Source: an uncultured Clostridia bacterium
GTDB taxonomy: Bacteria > Bacillota_A > Clostridia > TANB77 > CAG-508
Direction: 5' to 3'
Length of the DNA: 55,117 nt
NCBI GenBank assembly: GCA_947629855.1
Contig: CANRFI010000004.1
Coordinates: forward strand, 1 to 55,117
Part shown: piece by piece, positions 7,617-16,992 of the stretch
Layout of the letters: each line of letters begins with the position of its first letter
How positions within the stretch are numbered: position 1 is the stretch's first letter
Translations under genes and position numbers: made by a program
The notes under the pieces: generated by a model
What the model was told of the DNA's origin: nothing
What the model saw: the letters and a program-made list of their open reading frames with translations, nothing else
Database searches by the model: none

Positions 7617-7877
7617 ATGGCTCATAAAAAAGGTCAAGGTAGTAGCCATAACGGAAGAGAGAGTGAATCTAAGCGTCTTGGCGTAAAAAGAGCTGATGGT
7701 CAATTTGTTTTAGCAGGAAATATTCTAGTAAGGCAAAGAGGAACCAAAACACATCCAGGAACTAATGTTGGAAAAGGTAGTGATGATACTTTATATGCAT
7801 TAGTAGATGGAACTGTAAAATTTGAAAGAAAAGGTAAGGATAAAAAACAAGTAAGTGTTTATCCTGTAGTGCAATAA
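7617..7877 (+). CDS. rpmA: 50S ribosomal protein L27
   Basis: 86 residues. It starts directly with [19 protein letters not shown], the mature, extended N-terminal tail that reaches the peptidyl-transferase centre. Most Firmicutes L27 proteins carry an extra N-terminal peptide ending in Q-x-F-A/F-A that the Prp protease removes; here it is absent, consistent with the missing prp gene. ATG 7617 has GAAAGGAGTGAG just upstream; the in-frame GTG at 7608 would only add MRK. Conserved [20 protein letters not shown] is intact. Confidence 0.97.
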   Translation: MAHKKGQGSSHNGRESESKRLGVKRADGQFVLAGNILVRQRGTKTHPGTNVGKGSDDTLYALVDGTVKFERKGKDKKQVSVYPVVQ

Positions 7878-7884
7878 TAATATT

Positions 7885-7916
7885 AAAGGATACTATTTTA
7901 AATAGTATCCTTTTTA
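7885..7916 (+). terminator. Rho-independent terminator after rpmA
   Basis: 13-bp perfect stem (AAAGGATACTATT/AATAGTATCCTTT) with a 3-4-base loop and T run. Confidence 0.85.
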
Positions 7917-7944
7917 AAATAGTACAAAAAATTAAATTTTTCTA

Positions 7945-7973
7945 TTTACAAACTATAAAAAATATAGTATAAT
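7945..7973 (+). promoter_or_regulatory. sigma-A-like promoter for guaB
   Basis: TTTACA (7945-7950), 17-base spacer, TATAAT (7968-7973), about 75 bases before the guaB start. Confidence 0.7.
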
Positions 7974-8048
7974 CTTTAAAATCAATAAGAAAAGGCATAA
8001 AAGATGTATAAAGCATCTTATTTTTATTTAAAAATGGAGGATAAAAAT

Positions 8049-9554
8049 ATGGCCAAAATAGTAAAAGATATTTCAAGAACTTTTAACGAATTTTTATTAT
8101 TACCAAACTTAACAGACGAAAGATGTATACCATCTAATGTCAGCTTAAGAACGCCACTTGTAAAGTACAAAAAAGGAGAAGAAGCAAAATATTATGCAAA
8201 TGTTCCTATGGTATCTGCAATTATGCAATCAGTATCAGGAGAAGAAATGGGAATTGCTTTAGCACGTGAAGGAGGAGTAGCATTTATTTATGGATCACAA
8301 TCAATAGAATCACAAGCTAAAATGGTTCGAAACGTAAAAAAACATAAAGCAGGTTTTGTAGTTAGTGACTCGAATGTAAAATCTGGAACACCACTTAGAG
8401 AAGTAATTGAATTAGTACAAAAAACTGGACACTCTACTGTAATAATAACAGAAGATGGAACAGCTAGAGGAAAATTTCTTGGTTTAGTTACAGATAAAGA
8501 TTATAGAATTTCAAGAGATAATTTTGACGAGCCAATTGATAAGTTTATGACTCCAAAAGATAAAGTAGTATGGGCACATGAAGGTATTAGCTTATCAGAA
8601 GCAAATGATGTAATTTGGGAGAATAAAATTGCTTGTTTACCAATTTTAGATAATGAAGAAAAATTAAAATATCTAGTATTTAGAAAAGATTATGAAGAAA
8701 GAAAGAATAATCCAGATTCTTTACTAGACGAAAATAAAAGATATATTGTAGGTGCTGGAATAAATACAAGAGACTATGAACAAAGAATACCAGCATTAGT
8801 AGAAGCTGGAGTAGACTTAATTTGTATGGACTCTTCAGACGGATATTCTATTTGGCAAAAACGAACCATTGATTTTGTAAGAGAAAAATATGGAGATACA
8901 GTTAAAATAGGAGCTGGAAATGTAGTAGATAAAGAAGGATTTTTATATTTAGCAAAAGCGGGAGCAGACTTTATTAAAGTTGGAGTTGGAGGAGGCTCTA
9001 TTTGTATAACTCGTGAAACAAAAGGAATTGGACGTGGACAAGCATCAGCCTTAATAGATGTAGTAGAAGCACGTGATGAATATTTTAAAGAGACAGGAGT
9101 TTATATTCCAGTTTGTTCTGATGGTGGAATTGTGCACGACCATCATATAACTATTGCTTTAGCACTAGGAGCAGACTATGTTATGATGGGAAGATATTTT
9201 GCAAGATTTGATGAAAGCCCAACAAGAGTAATAAGAAAGGGAAATGCTTTTGTAAAAGAATATTGGGGAGAAGGTTCAAATCGAGCAAGGAACTGGCAAA
9301 GATATGATATGGGAGGAGATCAAAAACTTTCTTTTGAAGAAGGTGTAGACTCATATATTCCATATGCTGGTAGTCTAAAAGATAACTTAGCAATAACTGT
9401 TGCTAAAATAAAATCTACAATGTGCAACTGTGGAAGCATTTCAATACCAGAATTCCATGAAAAAGCAAGATTAACTCTAGTTTCAGAAGTAAGCATTGCA
9501 GAAGGTAGTGCACATGATGTAATTTTAAAAGAAATTGATAATCAATTTAAATAG
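8049..9554 (+). CDS. guaB: inosine-5'-monophosphate dehydrogenase
   Basis: 501 residues. IMPDH oxidises IMP to XMP with NAD+, the committed step to GMP. The catalytic loop is [13 protein letters not shown] (about 310-322), with the thioimidate-forming cysteine. Two CBS domains occupy roughly residues 95-225 (for example [20 protein letters not shown] and [19 protein letters not shown]). [20 protein letters not shown] and [10 protein letters not shown] form the IMP-phosphate site and the start of the flap. ATG 8049 is chosen for TGGAGG 8 bases upstream. It is a stand-alone transcription unit with its own promoter and terminator, and no CGG codon occurs in frame despite many glycines. Confidence 0.95.
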   Translation: MAKIVKDISRTFNEFLLLPNLTDERCIPSNVSLRTPLVKYKKGEEAKYYANVPMVSAIMQSVSGEEMGIALAREGGVAFIYGSQSIESQAKMVRNVKKHKAGFVVSDSNVKSGTPLREVIELVQKTGHSTVIITEDGTARGKFLGLVTDKDYRISRDNFDEPIDKFMTPKDKVVWAHEGISLSEANDVIWENKIACLPILDNEEKLKYLVFRKDYEERKNNPDSLLDENKRYIVGAGINTRDYEQRIPALVEAGVDLICMDSSDGYSIWQKRTIDFVREKYGDTVKIGAGNVVDKEGFLYLAKAGADFIKVGVGGGSICITRETKGIGRGQASALIDVVEARDEYFKETGVYIPVCSDGGIVHDHHITIALALGADYVMMGRYFARFDESPTRVIRKGNAFVKEYWGEGSNRARNWQRYDMGGDQKLSFEEGVDSYIPYAGSLKDNLAITVAKIKSTMCNCGSISIPEFHEKARLTLVSEVSIAEGSAHDVILKEIDNQFK

Positions 9555-9560
9555 AATAAA

Positions 9561-9596
9561 AAATAGTAGTAATATATTACTACTATTTTTTTTTTA
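9561..9596 (+). terminator. Rho-independent terminator after guaB
   Basis: 12-bp perfect stem (9562-9573 against 9576-9587) and a T run to 9596. Confidence 0.85.
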
Positions 9597-9626
9597 AAAA
9601 TGATATGCCGAATATAGTCAAAATAG

Positions 9627-9655
9627 TTGACAAAAAGCCGATTTAACGATAGAAT
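9627..9655 (+). promoter_or_regulatory. sigma-A-like promoter of the polysaccharide operon
   Basis: Consensus TTGACA (9627-9632), 17-base spacer, TAGAAT (9650-9655), 45 bases before the exporter permease. Confidence 0.7.
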
Positions 9656-9700
9656 AAACAAAGATAAAATGAAGGTTAAGGAAGGGAAAAATTAAAAAAT

Positions 9701-10492
9701 ATGGAATTTATAAAAATATTATATAAAAATAGAAAAATAGCTTGGCAATTAGGAAAAAATGATTTTAAAAATAGATTTGCAAATACTAGCTTAGGAAGTG
9801 TTTGGGGATTTTTACAACCATTTGTATTTATGATGATGTATGTTGTTGTATTTCAATTTATATTTAAACAATCTGGACCAGAAGGAGCACCTTATGTTGT
9901 GTGGTTTATGCCTGGTATGGCAATGTGGATGTGCTTAAACGATGGAATTATGGGAGCTAGTAACTCAATTAGAGGATATTCTTATTTAGTAAAAAAAGTT
10001 GTATTTCCAGTTGATATTATACCAATTATATCTTTGATAGGAAATTCAATTGTAGCAATTTTTCTTTTTGCAATTGCAACAGGTATATGTATTATATTCG
10101 GATTTATGCCTAATGTATTAATGATAATTTATATTATATTTGCTACATATTGTTTTCTAATTGCATTTACAAGATTTACATCAGCTGTATCCACATTAGT
10201 ACCCGATTTTTCTAACTTACTTGGAATTGTTATGCAATTATTTTTCTGGGCTACACCAGTAGTTTGGAATTTATCTATGATTGCTCAACATCATACAATT
10301 TTAAAAATTATAGAATGCATACCATTTACATATTTAGTAACTGGATTTAGAAATTGTTTTATGGAAGGAAATATTGTAACTCAAGGACATGGCATTTATA
10401 CTATTATATTTTGGATAATTACGATTTTTATGTTTGTATGGGGAAATTATATATTTAAGAGAAGTAAAAAAGACTTTGCAGATGTACTTTAA
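9701..10492 (+). CDS. ABC-2 type polysaccharide exporter, membrane subunit (Wzm/TagG-like)
   Basis: 263 residues with about six membrane helices. The N-terminal amphipathic start reads WQLGKNDFKNRFANTSLGSV, the L-x-x-x-D-x-K-x-R-Y/F-x-x-S-x-L-G motif typical of Wzm/TagG permeases, followed by WGFLQPFVFMMMYVVVFQFI. The final helix plus FKRSKKDFADVL matches the family end (F-x-x-x-x-x-x-F-A-D-V-L). It forms the channel that moves a lipid-linked polymer across the membrane. The partner ATPase starts 17 bases downstream. First gene of the operon, with RBS AAGGAAGGG. Confidence 0.9.
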   Translation: MEFIKILYKNRKIAWQLGKNDFKNRFANTSLGSVWGFLQPFVFMMMYVVVFQFIFKQSGPEGAPYVVWFMPGMAMWMCLNDGIMGASNSIRGYSYLVKKVVFPVDIIPIISLIGNSIVAIFLFAIATGICIIFGFMPNVLMIIYIIFATYCFLIAFTRFTSAVSTLVPDFSNLLGIVMQLFFWATPVVWNLSMIAQHHTILKIIECIPFTYLVTGFRNCFMEGNIVTQGHGIYTIIFWIITIFMFVWGNYIFKRSKKDFADVL

Positions 10493-10509
10493 AAGGAGGA
10501 AAAAATAGG

Positions 10510-11808
10510 ATGGAAAATGATGATGACGTAGTAATAAAAATAGATCATCTTTATAAAAATTATAAAATGTTTGCAAGAAAAAAAGATAGATTAATAGAAA
10601 CAATCTTTCCAGCATATCAAAGACACAGTGAATTTAGTGCTATTAATGATTTAAACTTACAAGTAAAAAAAGGAGAAGTATTAGGAATACTTGGAAAAAA
10701 TGGAGCAGGAAAATCTACATTATTAAAAATAATAACAGGAGTTGTTACTCCTACATCTGGCGAAATGAAAATAAAAGGAAAAATTAGCTCTCTTTTAGAA
10801 CTTGGAACAGCATTTAATATGGAATTAACTGGAGAAGAAAATATATATCAACACGGACAAGTAATGGGACTTAGCAGAGAAGAGATTGAAACAAAAAAAC
10901 CAGAAATAATAGAATTTGCAGATATTGGAGAACATTTATATCAACCTGTAAAAACATATTCATCAGGAATGTTTGCAAGATTAGCATTTGCATGTGCAAT
11001 AAATGTAGACCCTGATATATTAATTGTTGATGAAGTATTATCAGTAGGAGATATGGCATTTCAATTAAAATGCTTCAAAAAATTTGAGCAATTTAAAAAC
11101 AAAGGAAAAACAATTTTATTTGTAACACATAGTGTAGCAGATGTATTAAAAAACTGCACAAGGACTGTAATTATAAGTTCTGGTAAGAAAATATTTGATG
11201 GTGGAGTAAAAGAAGGAGTAGAAAAATATAAAAAAATAATTGTTGGGCTAGACTCTAGTAATAAAGAAAAAACAAAAGCTCAAGAAAACAAAATAAAAAA
11301 AGACAGTAACACAGACAAAGATGCTAACAACTGGAAGAGTCATTTTACAGAAAATCCTAATATCATTGAATATGGTGATGGAAAAGCAGAAGTTGTAGAC
11401 TATGGAATTTTTGATGAAAATGGAAATTATTTAAATGGAATAGAAAATGATAAAGAGATCGTTTTAAAATCAAAAGTACAATTTAATGAAGAAATAAAAG
11501 AACCAATTTTTACTATGACAATTAAAGATTTTAATGGAGTAGAAATGACAGGGACAAACTCAATGTATGAAAAAATAGCAACAGGGACTTATAAAAAAGG
11601 TGATATTGTAGAAGTAGAATTCAAACAAATTATCAATTTAGCACCTGGTAAATATACTTTATCTTTTAGTTGTACACATATTAACGCAAAAGGAGAATTA
11701 GAAGCATTAAGCAGAAAATATGATGCATTATTAATCGAAGTTTTATCTAGCAAAGATTGTGTAGGTATGATGAGGATTGATTCAAAAATTTCAATTAAAA
11801 AAATATAG
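10510..11808 (+). CDS. ABC-2 type polysaccharide exporter ATPase with C-terminal polymer-binding domain (Wzt/TagH-like)
   Basis: 432 residues. The ATPase domain (about 1-240) shows Walker A GILGKNGAGKST, signature YSSGMFARLAFA, Walker B ILIVDEVLSVGD and the H-loop LFVTHS. After a charged linker (about 255-280) comes a beta-rich domain (about 285-430, DGKAEVVDYGIFDENGN to the end) matching the Wzt C-terminal carbohydrate-binding domain, which in E. coli O8/O9a recognises the capped non-reducing end of the chain before export. Presence of this domain implies recognition of a specific, probably terminal, modification. RBS AAAGGAGG. It pairs with the upstream permease. Confidence 0.92.
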   Translation: MENDDDVVIKIDHLYKNYKMFARKKDRLIETIFPAYQRHSEFSAINDLNLQVKKGEVLGILGKNGAGKSTLLKIITGVVTPTSGEMKIKGKISSLLELGTAFNMELTGEENIYQHGQVMGLSREEIETKKPEIIEFADIGEHLYQPVKTYSSGMFARLAFACAINVDPDILIVDEVLSVGDMAFQLKCFKKFEQFKNKGKTILFVTHSVADVLKNCTRTVIISSGKKIFDGGVKEGVEKYKKIIVGLDSSNKEKTKAQENKIKKDSNTDKDANNWKSHFTENPNIIEYGDGKAEVVDYGIFDENGNYLNGIENDKEIVLKSKVQFNEEIKEPIFTMTIKDFNGVEMTGTNSMYEKIATGTYKKGDIVEVEFKQIINLAPGKYTLSFSCTHINAKGELEALSRKYDALLIEVLSSKDCVGMMRIDSKISIKKI

Positions 11809-11880
11809 AAAGCATAATTAAAGTAAGAATGAAAGAAAATAAATATGGTAAAAGTAACTATAAAATAGGAGTTAACAAAA

Positions 11881-13019
11881 ATGGAAAAAAAGAGAAATTT
11901 ATTTACATCAGAAGCGGTATCAATAGGACATCCAGACCATATATGTGATAGAATATCTGATAGTATTTTAGATGCCTGTTTAGAACAAGATAAATATTCA
12001 AGAGTAGCTTGTGAAACAATGGCAAAAGATGAATTTGTTATATTATCTGGAGAAATATCAACAACTGCTAACATTAATGTAGAACAAATAGTAAAAGATA
12101 CAATAAAAGAAATAGGATATACTTATACTCCTAGAGTATTAAATTTATTGAGCAAACAATCCCCAGATATTGCACAAGGTGTGGATATAGGAGGAGCAGG
12201 AGACCAAGGAATAATGTTTGGGTATGCTAATTGTGAAACACCTGAATATATGCCACTTGCAATAAAAATGGCACAGGATTTAGTAAAACTTGCAACTAAG
12301 TTACGAAAAAAGCGGAGAATTTGCTGACGCTATGCCAGATATGAAATCACAAGTAACACTAGAATATGTAGAAGGAGAAGATACAAAAGTAGATACTATA
12401 CTTATGTCTATTCAACATTTGGCAAATTATAATCAAGAAAATTTTAAAAATTTCATTAAAAATGAAATTATGATAAAAATTGCTCAAAAATACAATTTAA
12501 ATACAGATTTTAAAGTATTAATTAACCCAACCGGAAAATTTGTAATTGGTGGACCGGAAGGTGATGCGGGTTTAACTGGTAGAAAAATTATTGTAGATAC
12601 CTATGGTGGGTATGCACCACATGGTGGAGGAGCTTTTTCTGGAAAAGACCCGACAAAAGTTGATAGAAGTGCAACATATATGGCAAGATACTTAGCTAAA
12701 AATATAGTTGCATCTCGGAATAGCAAAAGAAGCTTTAATTCAATTATCTTATGCAATAGGAATAGTGCAACCAATTTCAGTATATGTTGACTGCAAAGGT
12801 ACAAATAAAGTAGAAGAAAGCCAGATAATTAAAGCTATTTATAATAATTTTGATTTATCACCAAAAGGAATTATAGATACATTACAATTAAGACAGCCTA
12901 TTTATAAAGAAACGTGCAACGGAGGACATTTTGGAAGAAAATATATAGATGAAAAAAATAAAATAGTGTGTCCTTGGGAAAAATTAGACTGTATAGATGT
13001 TTTTAAAAATCTAATATAG
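11881..13019 (+). CDS. metK: S-adenosylmethionine synthetase; two +1 shifts at CGG 12313 and 12716
   Basis: After two shifts the protein is 378 residues (typical 380-400). It makes SAM from methionine and ATP. Signatures: [20 protein letters not shown] near the N-terminus, [50 protein letters not shown]. Frame 0 ends at 12327. The first skip joins ATKLRKK to [15 protein letters not shown]; the second joins NIVAS to [15 protein letters not shown], aligning without gaps to other MetK proteins. Odd points: the usual GHPDK is GHPDH, and the segment after TKL is about two residues shorter than in B. subtilis. Its place between the exporter and a methyltransferase suggests a local SAM supply. Confidence 0.9.
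12313..12316 (+). other. CGGA +1 shift site (metK, first)
   Basis: AAG-CGGA at codon 145. Frame 0 hits TGA four codons later; the skip continues with [11 protein letters not shown]. Confidence 0.88.
12716..12719 (+). other. CGGA +1 shift site (metK, second)
   Basis: TCT-CGGA. The skip gives [19 protein letters not shown], length-identical to the conserved N-I-V-A-A-G-L-A-x-x-C-x-V-Q-L-A-Y-A-I-G block. Confidence 0.93.
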
Positions 13020-13042
13020 AAAAAACAAGAGAGGTGAGGTTT

Positions 13043-14866
13043 GTGAAATTAAATTTAAATTTTTATCAAGAAAAAGAAGAAATAATAAAAGATGAAGAAA
13101 GACAAATAATAGAACAATATATTGATAAAATAGACAATAAAGAATACGAAAAACATTTCCCAGATAAAGTAACAAAAAACGAAATGTATTATTTATCAAG
13201 TAGTAGCCAAAACATATTAAATTGGTATCCTTTTGAAAAGGAAGATACAATTTTAGAAGTTGGTGGGAATTTAGGAGAGTTAACTCAAGTATTCATAGAA
13301 CAATGCAAAGATGTAGTAACTATTGAACCAAACCTAATAAAAGCAAAAGCAATAGAGAAAAGATATAAAGAAGAAAATCTAGAAGTAATAGTAGGAAATT
13401 TAAAAAATATCAAATTAGACAGAAAATTTAAATTTATTACTTTAATTTGTATAATAAAAAAAATAGAAGAAATTACAGGGCAAAAAGATATGAAATTAAC
13501 AGATTTAATAAAAACTTTAGAGCCATATTTATTAGAAAATGGTAAGTTTTTAATTGCTGTTGATAACAAATTCGGTTTGAAATATTTTGCAGGTGATCCA
13601 GAAAACATTTTAAATAAAAAATTTGTAAGTCTAAATGGATATCACAATGAACCTGAAAAAATAGAAACTTTTACTAAAGCAAGATTAGAAAGAAAAATAA
13701 AAGAATTAGGATATAATATTAATTTTTATTATCCGTTACCAGATCACAAATTACCAAATGTTATATTTTCTGATGAACAATTACCTAAATATAATAATAT
13801 TGACAAATATATTCCATATCATACAGAAAAATCAGATACACTAATTAATGAAATTGATGTTTTTAGAGAAATCTTAAAAGACAATGACAAAATGTTTCCA
13901 TTTTTTGCAAATTCATTTTTAATGGAAATAAGTAAAAATGAAATACCAGTAAAATATAAATATATTTCTTTTAATAATTGTAGAAAAGAAGAATATAGAC
14001 TAATTACAAAAATAGCAGATGAATATGTAGAGAAACAACCTGTTAACATACAAGCAAATGAACATTATGAAAATATTAAAGAAAATATAGAACATTTACT
14101 TGATAAAAATATAAAAACAGTAGATTATCAAAAAGATGGAAAAATACAAAGTAAATACGTAAATCAAAATTTATTATTAAATAATGTAATAACAAAAGCA
14201 TTAGAAGAAAAAAACTATGAGCAAGTAGAAAAAGTAATGAACCAATATATTGCAATATTAAACTACGATACAGTTACACAAGAAGATTATGCTAATACTG
14301 TATTTAGTAAATATCAAATAGAAATAGAAAATACAGAAATAATAAAGGAATTACATTTTCAAAAAAATGGTTTATGGGATATGACTTTTAAAAATGCATT
14401 TTATATTGATTCTGAAATTTACTTTTTTGACCAAGAGTGGAGGGAACTAAACTTACCAGCAGAATATATTTTATATCGTTCTATTTTATATACTATTTCA
14501 TTAAGAAGATTTATTAATATAGAAGATTGGTTTGAAAAATATGGAATATCTAAGTTTAGAAATATTTTTGAAAAGTTAGATGAAAAATTACAAAAAGAAA
14601 TAAGAAGTGATAAAATATGGGAATTTTACAACAAGAATAGCTATTTCAATATAGATGAAACAAAACAAGAAGTAATAAACTTAAATATAAGAAATGCTGC
14701 GCAAAAAGATTTTATAGAAAATATACAAAAAGAAAAAGAACAATTGGAGCAGAAAAATGCACAATTAGAAAAAAATTTACAAGAAATTTTAAATGAGAAA
14801 CTTATGACAACAGTAAAAAGAAAAATAAAAAAAGTAATGGGAGAAAATCAGAATGGAGAAAATTAA
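13043..14866 (+). CDS. methyltransferase / kinase-like / coiled-coil protein, possible polysaccharide chain terminator
   Basis: 607 residues. The first 290 form a class I SAM methyltransferase: motif I ILEVGGNLGELTQVF, then VVTIEPN and the long LLENGKFLIAVDNKFGLKYF. The middle (about 300-530) resembles an atypical kinase-like fold: CRKEEYRLITKIADEY, then FYIDSEIYFFDQEW, where D-x-E/D-Q-E-W may be the metal-binding part. The end (about 555-590) is a clear coiled coil, FIENIQKEKEQLEQKNAQ onward. Methyltransferase, kinase and coiled coil in this order is the architecture of WbdD, which caps and measures O-polysaccharide chains. GTG 13043 is chosen for GAGGTGAG 5 bases upstream; GTG 13034 is possible. 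It overlaps the next gene by 14 bases. Confidence 0.65.
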   Translation: MKLNLNFYQEKEEIIKDEERQIIEQYIDKIDNKEYEKHFPDKVTKNEMYYLSSSSQNILNWYPFEKEDTILEVGGNLGELTQVFIEQCKDVVTIEPNLIKAKAIEKRYKEENLEVIVGNLKNIKLDRKFKFITLICIIKKIEEITGQKDMKLTDLIKTLEPYLLENGKFLIAVDNKFGLKYFAGDPENILNKKFVSLNGYHNEPEKIETFTKARLERKIKELGYNINFYYPLPDHKLPNVIFSDEQLPKYNNIDKYIPYHTEKSDTLINEIDVFREILKDNDKMFPFFANSFLMEISKNEIPVKYKYISFNNCRKEEYRLITKIADEYVEKQPVNIQANEHYENIKENIEHLLDKNIKTVDYQKDGKIQSKYVNQNLLLNNVITKALEEKNYEQVEKVMNQYIAILNYDTVTQEDYANTVFSKYQIEIENTEIIKELHFQKNGLWDMTFKNAFYIDSEIYFFDQEWRELNLPAEYILYRSILYTISLRRFINIEDWFEKYGISKFRNIFEKLDEKLQKEIRSDKIWEFYNKNSYFNIDETKQEVINLNIRNAAQKDFIENIQKEKEQLEQKNAQLEKNLQEILNEKLMTTVKRKIKKVMGENQNGEN

Positions 14867-16992
14867 CATATATAGAAAAACATCTAAAAAATTAAATATA
14901 GAAAATCCTAAAAAGGTAACTGTTATTATACCTAATTATAATTATCAAGACTATATTATAGAAAGGATTGATTCAATTTTATTGCAAACATATCCAATCT
15001 ATGAATTAATTATTTTAGATGATTGTTCAACAGATAATAGTGTAGAAGTTATTAATAAAAAAATAGAAGAAATCAAAATTAAATATCCAGAGTTAAAAAT
15101 ACAATTTATAGTAAATGAAAAAAATAGTGGAGGATGTGTTTTTAAACAATGGAAAAAAGGATTTGATTTAGCCACTCGGAGAATTCATTTGGATAGCAGA
15201 AGCAGATGATAGTGCAGAAAATAATTTTGTTGAAGAGTTAATTAAACCATTTGATGATGAAGAAGTAGTATTATCTTATTGTGAATCTGCAAGAATAGAT
15301 GGAGATAATATGTTAATTAGGAAAAGATCAGATGATTTATATGATATGTGTAGAACAGGAGAATGGAAAAAATCATATATATGGACTGGAAAAGAAGAAA
15401 TAATAAATCATTTAAGTGTTACAAACACGATATTAAATGTATCAAGTGTAATGTGGAGAAAAAAAGATTATTCTGAAATATTTGAAAAAGCAGGAGACTA
15501 TAGAGTAGCAGGAGATTGGTATATATATTATAATATATTAAAAGATGGAAAAATTAGTTGGAATAGTAAGCCACTAAATTATTATAGAAAACACGGAAGT
15601 TCAGTATGCACAGATATTAAAGCAGAAATTGAATTTAACGAAATTTGTAAAATACAGGATGCAATAAGTAGTTTATATGATTTACCACAAGTTATAAAAG
15701 AAAAGCAAGAATTAAGAAGAAGTTTTATGTATCCGTTATTGCCAAAAAAATTAGATGAAGCAGATCCAAATAGTAATAAAACTAAAATAGCATGGGTTAT
15801 GCCACATCCTGGTAAAGGTTCTGGTGGACATAGAACAATTATACAAAATGTAAATGCTTTATTAAAAGCAGGTTATGAATGTGATATTTTTGTAGAAGAG
15901 GATGGAGCATCTACACCACAGATTGTAAGAGATAAAATCAACAATTGGTATGAAAAATGTGATGCAGGAGTTTACGTTGGATTTAATATTCAAAAAGATT
16001 ATGACTTAATGTTTGCAACAGGATGGCAAACAGTAGATTTTGTAAAAAAATTGCCAGCCAAAAAGAAGGCATATTTTATACAAGATTTTGAACCTTGGTT
16101 TTTCCCAATGGGGGATCAATATTTAATTACAGAAAATTCATATAGGTATGGATTTTTACCAGTTACAATTGGAAAATGGTTATCTCACAAAATGCAAAGT
16201 GAATTTAATAATCCATCACAATACTTTGACTTTGGAGCAGATTTAAATACTTATAAGCCATTAGAAAATATAAAAAAAGAAAATGCAATATGCTTTGTTT
16301 ATCAACCTGAAAAACCAAGAAGATGTGATTATATAGGATTAAAAGCATTAAAAATAGTAAAAACATTAAGACCTGATGTACAAATTTATTTTTATGGTTC
16401 AAGTGCATCTGCTAATGTTGATTTTGAGTGTAAAAATTTAAATATTATTCCAATTAAAGAATGCAATGAATTATACAATAAATGTAAAGTTGGAATTTGT
16501 ATGAGTGCATCAAATCCATCTAGAATTCCATTTGAAATGATGGCTGCAGGTTTACCAGTAGTAGAATTATACAAAGAAAATAATATATATGATTTACCAG
16601 ATGAAGGTGTTATTCTTGCAGAACCAACCCCAGAGGCAATAGCAGGAGCAATCGTTTATTTATTAGATTATCCTGAAGAATGTGAAAAAATGTCTCAATT
16701 TGGTAAAAATTATATGAAACAATATCCTTTAGAAAAAGGATTTGAACAATTTTTAAAAGCAGTAAAAGCTATGTTGGAGACAGATTATAAAGAACAATCA
16801 GAAATTAAACCTTTATATAAAAAAGAAGCTTTTAAAGCTACAAAAGAAACAATGGAAGCTTGTTTAGAACAAGCAAAACAGGAACCAATATATGTAGATA
16901 ATCATGGGAAAATTTATCGTTTTTTACGAAGAGAAAAAAACTTCATAAAAAAATGTCTTGTGAAATTAGGATTAAAAAAGGGAAGAGGATAA
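14853..16992 (+). CDS. two-domain glycosyltransferase (GT2 plus WsaF-like GT4); +1 shift at CGG 15177
   Basis: 712 residues after one shift. Domain 1 (about 15-260) is a GT-A family 2 transferase: KVTVIIPNYNYQDYIIERID, ELIILDDCSTDNS, and across the shift site FDLAT|GEFIWIAEADDSA with the DxD-like metal site. Domain 2 (from about residue 310) starts IAWVMPHPGKGSGGHRTI, the N-terminal motif of WsaF-type rhamnosyltransferases, and ends in a GT4-like C-terminal half (CKVGICMSASNPSRIPFEMM AAGLPVVELY). Fusion of both suggests two consecutive sugar additions. Frame 0 without the shift stops at 15209. The next gene starts inside the stop codon (TAATG). Confidence 0.85.
15177..15180 (+). other. CGGA +1 shift site (two-domain glycosyltransferase)
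   Basis: ACT-CGGA at codon 109. Skip gives AT-GEFIWIAEADDSAE, the expected GT2 metal-binding segment. Confidence 0.92.
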
